Position numbers and translations under genes: made by a program. Below the pieces are notes generated by a model. The model searched no databases and was not told the DNA's origin. It saw only the letters and a list, made by a program, of their open reading frames with translations. From Phyto melanocephala (taxonomy: Eukaryota; Arthropoda; Insecta; Diptera; Rhinophoridae), in assembly GCA_941918925.1 (NCBI GenBank), contig OW799234.1:70245043-70309042 (forward strand): a stretch of 64,000 nt of DNA, read 5' to 3'. Shown piece after piece: positions 1 to 10,399 of the stretch (positions are counted from its first letter, which is position 1; every line of letters begins with the position of its first letter).

Positions 1-746
1 GTTTTTGCTAATGACTACAACTAAGATATTTCAATATAGCCCTTTATTATTCCAAAATCTTTATTAATAGAGAAATTATATTAATTTTAGGTAAAACGTT
101 ATATGGGAGGTAGGCGTAAAAGTGGGAGTGGCACATCGATTTTCCGTTACAGAAAAGCCTATCACAAAAAAGCAAAGTGTGCAAAATTTCAGAATCGTAC
201 ATCTAATTTTGTCCGTTTTATTAGGTTTTAAATTTAAAATATACTGAAAAATACACTGCGCAGTATAAATTTTCGTACATTTTTATCTATAACTCCTTTC
301 CTAATGCATAGATGTAAGCAATTTTTGAGCAGAGCTATTGTTTTGGCTCGAGAAATATATATTCGAAGTTTCATGACTGTACGTTAATGCGTTTGGATAC
401 AATTCCATTTTATTCGATGTTCGAAGGACACGGTTTTTTCGACCTACTCTTGCATTACGAGCTATAACTCACTTCCTAATATTCCGATTTAGCCTATTTT
501 CAATACCAAACAAATCTTGTCTATAAGAAAGATTCTGGCAAAATTTTAGCCCCCTAGCTTTTTCGGTGCGACCTCTATCGTGCTTTCAACAGACGGACGG
601 ACGGACATAGCTAGATCGTCATCAAATCAAACCCTGATTCAGAATATATATACTTTATGGGGTCTAAAATGGATATTTCGATGTGTTACAAACGGAATGA
701 CAAAATGAATATACCCCCACCATTTTTTTTGGTGGCGGGTATAAAA
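1..746 (-). mobile_element. Helentron-like (DINE-1/HINE type) family B, partial copy
   Basis: Only the 5' half lies in the window; the element reads on the minus strand and runs off the left edge. Its 5' end is the foldback around 720-746 (ACCATTTTTTTTGGT, then GGCGGGTATAAAAA). It is followed on the minus strand by the 'AGACCCCATAAAGTATATATA' type block and a run of GTCCGTCCGTCTG, both hallmarks of DINE-1 elements known from flies. The internal part carries GTGGGCGTGGCAC-type repeats shared with four other copies at 24062-25917, 37928-39168, 53646-55827 and 59118-60735. It has no coding capacity and would depend on a Helentron Rep/helicase in trans. Confidence 0.8.
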
Positions 747-1083
747 ACAGAAAACAGACCAAAACTTTGACAGAAAATCTTAAGTTTAAAGTTAACAATT
801 GAGGTATTGTTTACATCAAATCTATAAAAGGTATAAGTATATAATAAGTATACTGGTATAATTAAAACTAAATTCGCCTTTGCTGCTGTACCTTCTTTTG
901 GAAAACTTTTAAAAATATCGGCTCCGATATTAGTAAATAAATATCGATGTATTGATATTGAGGTATTTAAAATATCGGCGATTAATATCGAAATTTTTTA
1001 AACTAAATATCGATATTTTTATATATCGATATATATTGCCCAACCCTAATTTGAAGCCGTGAAGTCTGCTGTCGTCTATGTGT
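747..1083. other. AT-rich spacer with ATATCGAT motifs
   Basis: No gene is seen. The stretch 910-1035 is crowded with ATATCG/ATCGAT words. Two perfect TATCGATA octamers lie at 1008-1015 and 1024-1031; this octamer is the core of the Drosophila DREF site. Their position 1.1 kb upstream of the BTB gene, with a transposon in between, makes a promoter role uncertain. Confidence 0.4.
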
Positions 1084-1826
1084 TTAGAGCTTAAGAGTGC
1101 TATATTCGACCGTGCCAAATCTTATATACCCTTCACAACGTGTTGTCCTGCAATAACAATTGTTTGCATCACCATTCATCTCATACAAAATACGTACATA
1201 CATATAAAAATCATACATACATATATTAAAACATCCCATTGTAAAATTATAAATTTTAGGTTAGTTTAGGTTATTATAAATTTACGTATGTATATTAAAA
1301 TCAATACAAAAAAAATTAAAAAAGAAAATAAAAAAAATTAAAAAAGAAAATAAAAAAAAATAAATATAAAATAAAAAAAAATAATAAAAATATAAATAAT
1401 ATTTCAAATAAAAAATTAAAATAAAAAAATATAAAAAAAAATTAAAAATTTTTTTTTGCGTTCAGCTGGGATTCGATGCTACGTCCACTCTAACCAGTAT
1501 ACACGTTTGTATGTATGATGATCTTGTTGTAATGTTGTTGTTGTGAAAAATAGAAAACAAGGTGGTCGTGCTCATATCTCAGTTTTATCTATATGTGCCG
1601 ATGTTTCTGAGTTTAAATACCGATCTACTCCCGAATATTTCTGATATTTTAATACCTCACCCGGGTCCAGGCGATATCGGGAGGCTTAAAAAAGTTGATT
1701 TCAGCATACAAAAGGACAAACTGACAGAGCTTAGTCGACCATTCATAAGCTCTCAGAAAATAGATACTTTATGGGGCCGGAATTGAAAATTGTAGAAATT
1801 TCACACGGAATGACAGATAAAAAGTA
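1084..1826 (-). mobile_element. Helentron-like family A copy
   Basis: Read on the minus strand it carries the family A blocks: the CCCCATAAAGTATCTATTTTC-like block near 1755-1775, the T-rich microsatellite core at 1295-1455, and the 3' hairpin near 1100-1120 (ATTCGACCGTGCCAAAT on the plus strand, one arm mutated). The 5' terminal foldback is missing, where a family B 3' end abuts at about 1827. Non-coding. Confidence 0.75.
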
Positions 1827-1967
1827 AAACATATTTTAGCATAAAGAGATTATTACATAGCGTTTACTGCTAATAACCAAATAATAAATTTTGTGGTATA
1901 GTAGTACACAAGATTGGTGGTGGGTATTAAAAATTCGGCACAGCCGAATATAATGCCTTTACTTGTT
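1827..1967 (+). mobile_element. Helentron-like family B, 3' end remnant
   Basis: It ends in TTGGTGGTGGGTAT and the hairpin ATTCGGCACAGCCGAAT, followed by TTTACTTGTT. This is the same 3' terminus as the complete family B copies. Only about 140 bases remain, joined to the family A copy on its left. Confidence 0.75.
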
Positions 1968-2140
1968 ATTTAAACAGTTTACACGTAGTTTACACTTACT
2001 TTTACTTCACTGTATTAATTGTGAACAACAAAAAATTTATATATTAATTAATATTTGAGAAAATTTTAGGCATACAATTCATACATTTGTATTTGCATTA
2101 AAATATTTTGGAATTATAAAGCGAGAACTTTATATTAGCC

Positions 2141-3549
2141 ATGCAGTCGAACGAATTTAATCAAATAAAAGATCGGAATTTGCATTTGTTAAAGACAGCA
2201 AAACTGAGCGATTGTTGCTTTCTGGTTGGGGTTGAAAAGTTACGTCAGAAGCTCATTGCTGGTCATAAAACGATTTTGGCCACGGCTTCACCTATATTTG
2301 AAAAATTGCTTTATGGCAATGAAGTTAAAAAAGATGATCCTCTTATTATAACGGACATTAATCCGGATGAATTCCATGCCATGTTAGAGTACATTTACTC
2401 GGATCGAATTAATATAACTTCGTCTGACATGGCCTGTAAGTTGTGTTATGCAGCCAAGAAATATATGTTGCCATATTTAGTTGAAACATGTATTTCTTAC
2501 TTGATTTCACATTTAAATGTACAAAATGCATGTCAGACTTACGAATTTGGAGAACGTATCAAGAATCCTGAAATTAAACAAAAAAGCATGGAGGTGAGTT
2601 GATTTAGAAAAGTGTTTTTGTTTTACGTAATTAACGCTTTATTGCAAAAAAAAAACTAAAAGATTACTTAATTATTATTTATAAAGTTTGCGTTTATATT
2701 GAACAATGTTTTCTTGCAGAAAGTTATCATTTTCTTCTTTAAATTTGCTTTTTATTTTTTTTTATAAACGCAACTAACGTTTGCTTTAAAATTACGTCTA
2801 TGTCTTCCTCTCACACAGAAAGTAAAGAAAAAGTTTTCTGCTAAAAACTTGTTATATATAAACGCAGACTAATTAGAATTATATAGAAGATGTTAAAATC
2901 AAAGTTTGATTTTTATTTAAATTTTGAGTTGTTAAAAGCTAACAAATACTTTCAATTTATTTAGTTTATATGTAATCGGACTACCGAAGTTTTAGCTGAT
3001 CCCAGTTTTGTCAACATTCAAATATCCACACTAATCGCTATTTTTGATCAAGTTTATTTAAATATTAGCAGCGAGTTGGAATTATTCAATGCCTTACAAC
3101 GTGTTGTTAATAAAAAAGGATTATCGAAGGATAAGTCTGTACAAAATGATGAACTTAATGACGATTTTAATTTTGCAACCTTTAAAGCTGATCCACTTCT
3201 AAAAATTGCTTTAAAAAAAATAATTTTCCATTCTTTGACACCAAAAGAGTTTGCTAGTGGACCAGCGCGTTCTAATCTCTTAGAGAAAAATGAAATTTTA
3301 GAAATTTTTATAGCAATATGTGATCCTGGTACTAGGATTTATCCTCGCAGACAACGTCCTGTTCAGCAAATTGCCGAGAAAAAAGATAACATACGTAAGA
3401 CATTTTTTGGTTTTAATTTATTTTCAATTAAACTTAAATGTATTTTTATAGCAATGCTCCGAACGGCTAATAGCCAACTAATCCGAACCGACGACCATTC
3501 GGCGTGTGTTTTACCACAAAAATATAAAACTATATCGAATTATAATTGA
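2141..3549 (+). CDS. BTB-BACK domain protein (BTBD3/6-like), three exons
   Basis: This is the one convincing host gene. Exons are 2141-2593, 2965-3394 and 3452-3549, giving about 326 residues. The first donor is GAG|GTGAGT and the first acceptor TTTAG|TTT, keeping phase 0. The second intron (57 bases, CATAC|GTAAGA to TTATAG|CA) is a multiple of three and also open, so it could be retained. Residues about 20-120 form a BTB/POZ fold (LSDCCFLVG, GHKTILATASPIFEKLLYG, FHAMLEYIYSD), which normally dimerises and recruits Cullin-3. Residues about 155-275 form a BACK domain (ELELFNALQRVV, LTPKEFASGP, ILEIFIAICDPG). BTBD proteins of this type usually continue into a C-terminal PHR domain; here the frame stops after about 30 unrelated residues. 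The gene may therefore be a shortened paralogue, or a last exon may have been missed or lost. ATG context is AGCCATGC. Confidence 0.75.
2594..2964 (+). other. Intron 1 of the BTB-BACK gene
   Basis: It begins GTGAGTTG and ends TTTATTTAG. It joins codon GAG to TTT without changing phase, and the protein similarity to BTB-BACK proteins continues smoothly across it. The presence of an intron argues against a retrocopy. Confidence 0.7.
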
Positions 3550-4156
3550 TTTTATTAACAATTTTATTTGAAAATTTGCATGGAAAACCATAAAATTCTT
3601 AATTTGATCATACATGTGTTTTTACTTACAATGTAAACTTATTTTAATGTAGGGCACTTTGCTTTTAACCGACAAAATATATCGTTGGTCACAGGTAGAA
3701 AGGACCCAACACAAATAATTGTAACTCTACAGGAGAAGAAACTGTATTATCATAATGTTACTTCTTTTGTAAAATTACTTGAAAAAATGTTATTTTGTAT
3801 ACTATTGCATTAAATTTTTGGGTCAAGGTGATTAATTACACTATGCTAGTTGAAAAAACAGACAAGTCGGGCACCTGGCGTTTTAACATAATTCGGGTAC
3901 GCTGAATCCAGTGGTGCCTGCGGTTTTTTAATATTGGCTCTGGTTTTCGTGATATACCGTTATTTCGAAAATGGAGGAGGTTGCAGAAGATATGTTCGCG
4001 TAACTCAAAAACGCTTAAGCTTATTGAAAAAATTTAAAAAACCGAAATTTCGCAATAAAATTTCCTTTAAGAAAAGTAAAACTTATTTCTAAATTCCGCA
4101 GTCGTTTTAGAAACATATTTTTTTTTTAAACTATTTGGGAATGAATGATATTGTGG
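3550..4156. other. Spacer after the BTB gene
   Basis: No certain gene. A short open stretch at about 3655-3814 follows a possible acceptor (TTTTAATGTAG) and reads VTLQEKKLYYHNVTSF in one frame. It could be a lost terminal exon of the BTB gene, but I see no clear PHR motif in it. The rest is unremarkable. Confidence 0.3.
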
Positions 4157-5741
4157 GAGATGTAACCACCTACCAATTATCAAATAGGGATCCGACAACT
4201 AGATTACAGACTAGAAATAATAATTTAGTTGATGATCTTTTCAAATTAAAAACCAACTAAAAACGAACATATCTACAGCACTTAGGTTATATGGAGTACC
4301 AAAGATCCATAAAGAACATTTTCCTGTAAGACCAATATGTTCATTTGTGAACTCTCCGTCTTATGAACTTTGTAAGTATATTACGAATATACTTAGGAAA
4401 CTAACTGAAAACTCTAAATATAATGTAAAGGATTCTTTACAATTTAGAGAAAGGATAGAAAAGTTAAAGATACGATCTGATGAGAAGTTAATTTCACTTG
4501 ATGTTGTATTTTTATTTCCAAGTATTCCAATAGATATAGCTGTAGATATTATTGAAGGGAAATGGGAAATTATTGAGAAACATACAGAGATGGGAAAGGA
4601 CCTTTTTCTAAGTATTTTAAAATTTTGTATCATAGATAACAGATATTTTAAATATGAGGACAGAATTTATATACAACAAAAAGGACTCCCAATGGGATCT
4701 GGCTTCTCCAATTATAGCAGATATTGTTATGAAGAAGTTATTAGATTGTTGCATTGAAAAATTAAATGTAAAGCCAAAAATAATAACAAAATATGTTGAC
4801 GACTTGTTTTGTATTGTCCCAAATCATTCAATTGATAATATTTTGGAAACATTTAATTCATTTCATGATGATATTAAATTCACGATTGAGATGGAATGTG
4901 ACTCTAAAATTCCATATTTGGATACATTAGTAATAAGAAGGGGTAATAATTTGTTAATAGATTGGTACCAGAAACCTACTTCATCTGGAAGAATCATAAA
5001 TTATTATTCAAAACACCCCAAGGGAATTGTTATTAATACGGCGAAGAATTTAATTGAGCGGGTTTTAAAGATTAGTGATACAAGATTTCATAAAAGGAAT
5101 ATAGAAAAGATCAAAAATATTTTGGACGATAATAATTATCCAATCCAGGTAATTTATAGATTGATAAGACAATATAAAAATAGGAAAAATAGTAGCACAA
5201 GTTTGACGACTGAACCTAAAATTTATAAATCATTAACTTATGTCCCTCTTTTATCTGAAAAATTGAAAAATTGAAAAACTCAAAAACTTTCGACTATGAA
5301 AAATATATAATAGCCCACAAAACATATAACACGTTAGGTAGACTATTTAGTAAGACAAAGGATAAAATAGATAAATTTGAGATGTCTAATTTAGTTTATA
5401 AAATACCATGTAAAGGTAATGATACTGAGATTTGTGACAAGGTTTATGTAGGAACGACGAAAAACAAACTAAAAACTAGAATTGCTGGACATAGATCTGA
5501 TCAGAAATACAGGAACACTACATTGACACAAAAGACAGCATTATCATTACATTGCGCTAATTCTAATCATTATCCAGATTTCAATAATACATTAATTTTA
5601 AATAAAGAAAACAATTACAGACGCAGGAATATGTTAGAAATGTTACAAATTATTAAAGTACCACCTAAACAGCGAATTAATTATAAGACTGATACAGCAA
5701 ATGTTGCCCAGAATTATAGATATTTAGTTGATAAGATATGA
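4157..5741 (+). pseudogene. Penelope-type reverse transcriptase with GIY-YIG endonuclease
   Basis: The product would prime and copy element RNA at nicked or exposed DNA ends. RT blocks in order: LYGVPKIHK with RPICSF (4275-4345), SLDVVFLFPSIP (4495-4530), QQKGLPMGS (4676-4702), SPIIADIVMKKLL (4711-4749) and the catalytic YVDD (4792-4803), then PYLDTLV (4910-4930). The GIY-YIG nuclease lies at 5390-5560 with VYVGTTKNKLKTRIAGH. A one-base shift near 4700 separates the RT halves. A second break at about 5270-5285 separates RT from nuclease, and an in-frame stop interrupts the N-terminal part near 4258. The combination of YVDD RT plus C-terminal GIY-YIG is diagnostic of Penelope-like elements. 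Confidence 0.88.
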
Positions 5742-5954
5742 AAACGGTAGTCTTAGTACTTGTTTTTAGTATTTGTTATTTTTGTAAATTATTACTATGT
5801 ATATAATATGTAAATGAATTATTTTCGTTTGTTTTGTATATTTCAAAAATTGTTTATATTGAAAAAATATTTTCCCGCCTTTTTTACAAAATAGTTTTTT
5901 GTCAATTTGTAATTGTTTTTGAATTTTGTTTTTTGTTAATATAATTTGTATACA

Positions 5955-6006
5955 TATTTACCCTGAAGAAGCTACCCATTGTTTGGTAGCGAAATATTGG
6001 TTAATA
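5955..6006 (+). ncRNA. Hammerhead-type ribozyme of the Penelope-like element
   Basis: Core CTGAAGA (5963-5969; position 7 may be any base) is followed by a perfect six-pair helix II, GCTACC (5971-5976) with GGTAGC (5985-5990), then GAA (5991-5993). Helix III is the tiny self-complementary ATAT (5994-5997), and the base before cleavage would be T5998. Helix I pairs 5955-5962 with 5999-6006 (seven of eight pairs). Type I hammerheads with minimal helix III are known in Penelope-like elements. One unpaired A (5970) sits between the core and helix II. Confidence 0.65.
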
Positions 6007-6015
6007 AATAATTTT

Positions 6016-6561
6016 TTATAAAAAAACAAAAAAGTGATCTCAAGCTTAAATAAAAATCAAATATAATATTTTTTTTTAATTAATTTTTTTAACGAAATTT
6101 TGAAATTTTTGTTTTTTAAAAATTCATAAAAAATTAAAAAATGCAGCTAGGCTTCTAATTTTTTGCAGACAAAAAACGAAGCTAATAACAAAACAAGCCA
6201 TAAATGTTTAAAATCTGTTGGCAACTTTTGATTTTATTCACAAAAGTCGATAAATTTTAATTAATTTAAGAATGTCATAAAACGCAACCCCCCTAAGGGA
6301 TGGAGATAAAGGGGAAGTATAATTTGAGAAAATGTTAAGAACAAAAAACATTGGAGGTCGGTCATACATTTTATCCCCCTAGGAGTGAATCCTAGGCCTT
6401 AGAAACAAATGATGGAAATGAAAAATAAAGTTGCGCTGGTCATACATTTGATCCGTCTAGGGGTATATCAGACGCTGCAGGTGCAAAATTTAAGGCTAGG
6501 GTTCTACGCGTATAAAAAACAAAGTTCCAAACAAAAGAAGCTATTAGTGATTAAAGTCTGT
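6016..6561. other. Spacer with a degenerate direct repeat
   Basis: No gene. Two imperfect repeats share GGTCATACATTT.ATCC..CTAGG at about 6359-6385 and 6438-6462. The sequence probably belongs to the same fossil transposon as the reading frame on its right. Confidence 0.35.
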
Positions 6562-6810
6562 CTACAACTTTTGATTGTAATGCAAAAAATGTATTTTCAA
6601 TGGCATTCTAACGTTTAAGTTTTTAAATGCGGTTAGCGTATTTTTTATTAAAACTCGCCAGTTTTCAGACCGATGATTTCCTAATACATTTCCTATTACT
6701 GATTTCACACAATTCCAGGCCACTAGCTCGATATCATTCAATGCAACCTCAAATTCATGGTCCTTCATAAGACGACGAATGCCGTTGTAAATTGACAATA
6801 AAATCCACAT
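6562..6810 (-). pseudogene. Fossil transposon-derived protein fragment
   Basis: An 82-residue open stretch reads ALNDIELVAWNCVKSV, VLGNHRSENW and MPLKIHFLH. I recognise this as the conserved '..AW..FK.V...FLGN..A.NY...V..LL..Y..L..NMSLKIHFLHSH' block of a widespread family of uncharacterised insect proteins that look transposon-derived. The usual continuation after KIHFLH (a DEHGERFHQ region) is missing and a stop follows after HYNQKL. No terminal repeats were found. The function of the family is unknown to me. Confidence 0.45.
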
Positions 6811-7309
6811 TTTTTAACTGTTTTTTATGGTTTATGGCTTTTTTTTATTTCCAAGATAAGTAGCTCTCAGAAAAAAATTTAAAATGTTGAATATTTGCCT
6901 AATATTTTTTTTAATTCCATTTTTAAATTGAAAAATATTACGAATTTTGCACGAAAATTTTTTTTTCTCCATTGATTTTTAAATAACTCCAAAACGATAA
7001 GAGATAGAGAAAAATTGTATTCCACTGAAATAAATACAATTTTGTTACACATTATTTTTGAAAATCGGATGACTGGTTCTCGAGTTAGGATTAAATATGT
7101 GTCCGTACCTGACTAATTTAGGGGGAAAAATTTGCCACGCCCATAAAAAAAACCCGATCTGATGGAGAAAAACGACAACGGATTTGAATTCAGCGCATCA
7201 AAATCCATATAGTCTACATAGTTTTATTTAATGGAGGATTTTGCTGCTGAGCAGTGTTATTTGTAATTTTTAATGCTTTTAAATATAAATTTTAATAAAA
7301 ATTCAACTT
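6811..7309. other. Featureless AT-rich spacer
   Basis: No open frame, terminal repeat or known element was seen. A phrase at 7060-7150 (GAAAATCGGATGACTGGTTCTCGAG, then GCCACGCCCATAAAAAAAACCC) resembles Helitron internal repeats. Confidence 0.3.
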
Positions 7310-7830
7310 TTTGAAGCTCCCTGACATCGCCTGTACCCGCGTGAAGTATTAAAATATTCGGGATCAGATCGGTATAGAAAATCAAATAATTCTTTACATA
7401 AACAACTGAGATATGAGGAAAAAACTAGGACCACCGAGTTTTTTTCACAACAACAACATACATACATACAAACGTGGTATACTGGTTAGAGTAACGTGGC
7501 ATCGAATCCAAGCTGAGCCAAAAACAATTTTTATTTTATTTTTTATTTTATATATTATTTATATTTTTATTATTTTTTTTATCTTTTCTTTTTAATTTTT
7601 TTTTTAATTTTTTAAAATTTTTTTTTATACATTTTTTTTATTTTTTATGTACGTAAATTTACAATTTTACAATGGGATGTTTTTATATACATATTTATGT
7701 ATGTTTTTTATATGTATGAACGTATTTCATATGAGATGAATGTTGATACTAACTATTGTTATTGCATGACTACACGTTGTTAATGGTAAATAAGATTCGA
7801 TACTGCCGAATATAGCACTCCTTCTTGTTT
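7310..7830 (+). mobile_element. Helentron-like family A copy, 5'-truncated
   Basis: It starts inside the family at TGAAGCTCCCTGACATCGCC and contains the ACAACATACATACATACAAACG block, the CAAGCTGAGCC landmark and a T-rich core. Its 3' end is the hairpin with one degenerated arm (ATTCGATACTGCCGAAT), then CTTCTTGTTTTT. Confidence 0.75.
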
Positions 7831-8040
7831 TTGCTAGATATCAGTTACCATCGCTGAAATTTTTTTATAATGCACTTAGCGAAAATATCTCGTAACTGGA
7901 GCATTGTTTGTTGTAGTTTACAATTTTTAAAAAAAATTTTTAAATTTCTTAAAAAAAAAATCTTATTAAAATAATTTTTGCGCCACAATATATACCAGCT
8001 CAGTCATCTAATATAAAAAAGTGAACGTTTTTTATATAAA

Positions 8041-8609
8041 ACAAGTAAGAGTACTATATTCGGCCGTGCCAAATCTTATATACCCTTTACAACGTAAAGT
8101 ATATGAAATACGTAAATACATACATATAAAAAACATACATATATAAAAACATCCAATTATAAAATGAGTTTATGTATCTATGTTTAATATTAAAATAAAT
8201 ATGAAAAAATAAAATAAAAATAGAAAAAAAATTTCTTTGACTCAGCTGGGATTCGATGCCACGTTCACTCTGACCAGTATACCACGTTTGTATGTATGTT
8301 GTTGTTGTGAAAAAAAGGTGGTCGTTGTTTTTTCCTCATATCTCAGTTGTTTATGTACCGATTTTTCAGATTTTCAATACCGATCTGCCCCCAAATATTT
8401 CTGCTATTACAATACCTCACGCGGGTCCGCGGGCTTTAAAAAGTTGATTTCAACGTGTGAACAGACTGATAATGCTTAATCGACTTCCCAATTCATAAGC
8501 ATTCAGAAAATATATACTTTATGGGGTCGAAAATGAAAATTGTAGAAATTTCACACGGAATGACAAACCCATATATACCCTTTTTCACTTTTGTGCGAAG
8601 GGTATAAAA
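8041..8609 (-). mobile_element. Helentron-like family A copy, complete
   Basis: On the plus strand it runs from ACAAGTAAGAGTACTATATTCGG (3' end) to GGGTATAAAAAG (5' end). It includes CAGCTGGGATTCGATGCCACG and the CTTTATGGGGTCG block. Short of the usual A/T core, it is only about 570 bases. Non-coding. Confidence 0.85.
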
Positions 8610-8699
8610 AGCAACAGGCAAAAAGTTTACATTTTAGAAAAACTTATCTAGAAACTACTTAATTCATAGTTTTCTTTTTTTTCTTTTTTTGCTAAAAAA

Positions 8700-8871
8700 A
8701 ATTTTCTACATACATACGAAAACTCAATTTATAATTTTTCAATGGGATGTTTTTATATATGTATGTACGTATTTTATTTGAGATGAATGGTGATACAAAC
8801 AATTGATATTGACTACACGCTGTGAAGGGTATAAAAGATTCGGCGCGGACGAATATAGTACTCTTAATTGT
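8700..8871 (+). mobile_element. Helentron-like family A, 3' end fragment
   Basis: The terminal 170 bases of the family are present, ending GAAGGGTATAAAAGATTCGG and TACTCTTAATTGTTT. The hairpin (ATTCGGCGCGGACGAAT) has lost perfect pairing. Confidence 0.75.
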
Positions 8872-8951
8872 TTACATTGAAATAATTTAAGTCGATTTTT
8901 TCTATTAGCCAAAACGGCTAGCTGGTCAAACATCGGCTACAGCCGGCTTAA

Positions 8952-9000
8952 AGCCGCCGCCGAACTATTTTCCCGTTAGCCGCCGCCGCCGCCGCCGCCG
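8952..9000. repeat. GCC trinucleotide repeat island
   Basis: GCCGCCGCC at 8953-8961 and a 22-base uninterrupted GCC run at 8979-9000 form a small GC-rich island in very AT-rich DNA. Neighbouring bases repeat AGCC/GGCT words (AAAACGGCTAGC, CGGCTACAGCCGGCTTAAAGCC). Confidence 0.9.
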
Positions 9001-9152
9001 ATCAAAATGCTCGGCGCAGGTCTCTGCCTCGTGGTACCCAACAAGCTCAACAACAAATGAGATGGTAAATATTATTCGGTAACAATCGAAATCGTTACCA
9101 ATTTGTTTTAAATGGATTTTTCTGCTTAAATAAAATAAAATTATACTTAATA

Positions 9153-9776
9153 GATGTGTTCCACATGCATAACGAAACAGTCCGAACTTGCCCAAAGTTA
9201 CCCAAATGCGTTCCACATAACAATTTTTGTTCAATTATGAGAGTAATTGAGAGAGTAATTTTTTTCATTTCCTGTACAAATTTGCCCGAACTTTTTCTTT
9301 GGGTAAGTTTGGACAAGAATTTAACAATCAGCTGTTTTTTGTTTACATATGAAACTGAAAATTAATCAAAAAATTTGCAAGCAAAAAAAAGTTTAGTTTT
9401 TGTTAAAAAATATATTAAAAAGCAAAATGGAAGGTTTTAATGAAGAAGTTAAAGTGGTAAATACATTAGTGAATAGATATCTCCCTTGTTCTTTAAATTT
9501 ACACTGGCTCAGCTTTTCTTTCAGTTCTTTTTAAATTATTTTTAACATCTGATGGCAATGATGCAAATGTTTTGTTTTTATAATGTTATTGCTTTTAAGC
9601 GTCTAAAATCACTTAAATAGATTTTAATTTAAAAAGTAAGCACCATTAGTATTACAAGAAGTGCAAAAATGGTTTTTTGCGTTCCAGCAATTTTGGGTAG
9701 TTTTGGCAAATTTAGAGAGTAATTTTCATTTTACTCTCATTAGTCCGGACTTGTCCGAGATCTTGTGGAACACACC
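9153..9776. mobile_element. 624-bp TIR transposon derivative (unclassified)
   Basis: Terminal inverted repeats GATGTGTTCCACA (left) and GGTGTGTTCCACA (right, reverse complement) are flanked by a direct repeat TAATA (9148-9152 and 9777-9781). Both subterminal regions repeat GAGAGTAA and CCGAACTTGCCC-like words. Inside, an ATG at 9427 opens a short frame (MEGFNEEVKV) that ends at a possible donor, GTG|GTAAAT. This looks like the promoter and first exon of a transposase gene whose body is deleted. A similar design is seen at 26904-27492. Confidence 0.6.
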
Positions 9777-9781
9777 TAATA

Positions 9782-10396
9782 TATGTATGCACATATGTAT
9801 GAGTGTTTTTTTTTATTAACGAGGTGGAATCATCAAAGTCCCTGATACTCAGGTTAGCCTTTAACACGCTAAAGCACCTGCAGAAATACCACAAAGCTAT
9901 ACATCGCATGTTGCAAGGTACACCATCTAAACTATGACTTCCCATTTTGGATTCTCTAAACCCAACGAAATTCAATGGCAACCAATCTAGCATATTCATT
10001 TACATACTCCAAACTGCGTGACTAGAGTGAAATGCATATGTTTTATTAGTTATTAAAATTATTCAAATTACAGAAACTCTATTTATATTCTCAGACAAAG
10101 TATTGTTTACAAAAATAAAAAATCTTTTCAACCTTTTATATTTTTACAATTTGAAAACAGCTGATTTAGTTATCTGACAGTTTTCCCATTTTACACGCAA
10201 GTATGGGTAAAGTCTGGTAAAAAGAGAAACACAAATTACTCTCTCATGAACGTTATCATTTACCCAATTTTCAACACAAGAAATGCTTTTCGGTAAAATT
10301 GGGAGCCCACGGGTTTCCGCGGTAACGTACGTCGAACAAACCTAGTGTCTTATTATAATAGAACTTTGGTACGCTATGTTTATTGTGCTGTCGTAT
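9782..10396. other. Spacer between two TIR elements
   Basis: No gene is supported. A minus-strand frame at 9780-9999 (WYFCRCFSVLKANLSIRDFDDSTSL) is open but lacks recognisable domains; it may be a LINE 3' tail in the wrong frame. Near 10195-10330 the phrases TACTCTCTCATGAACG and GGTAAAATTGGGAGCC resemble subterminal repeats of the element at 9153-9776. Confidence 0.3.
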
Positions 10397-10399
10397 TTA

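Larger units (their letters stand above)
4157..6015 (+). mobile_element. Penelope-like retroelement, 5'-truncated
   Basis: The element keeps most of a Penelope-type RT and GIY-YIG reading frame and a 3' terminal region with a hammerhead-like ribozyme. The 5' part is missing: similarity begins around 4157 (DPTTRLQTRNNN), inside the N-terminal RT region, and no upstream terminal repeat is visible. Two frame breaks show that it is inactive, yet the remaining sequence is well preserved. Confidence 0.85.

Noticed and set aside
4361..4633. 90-codon minus-strand frame
   Set aside because: It is antisense to the Penelope-like RT.
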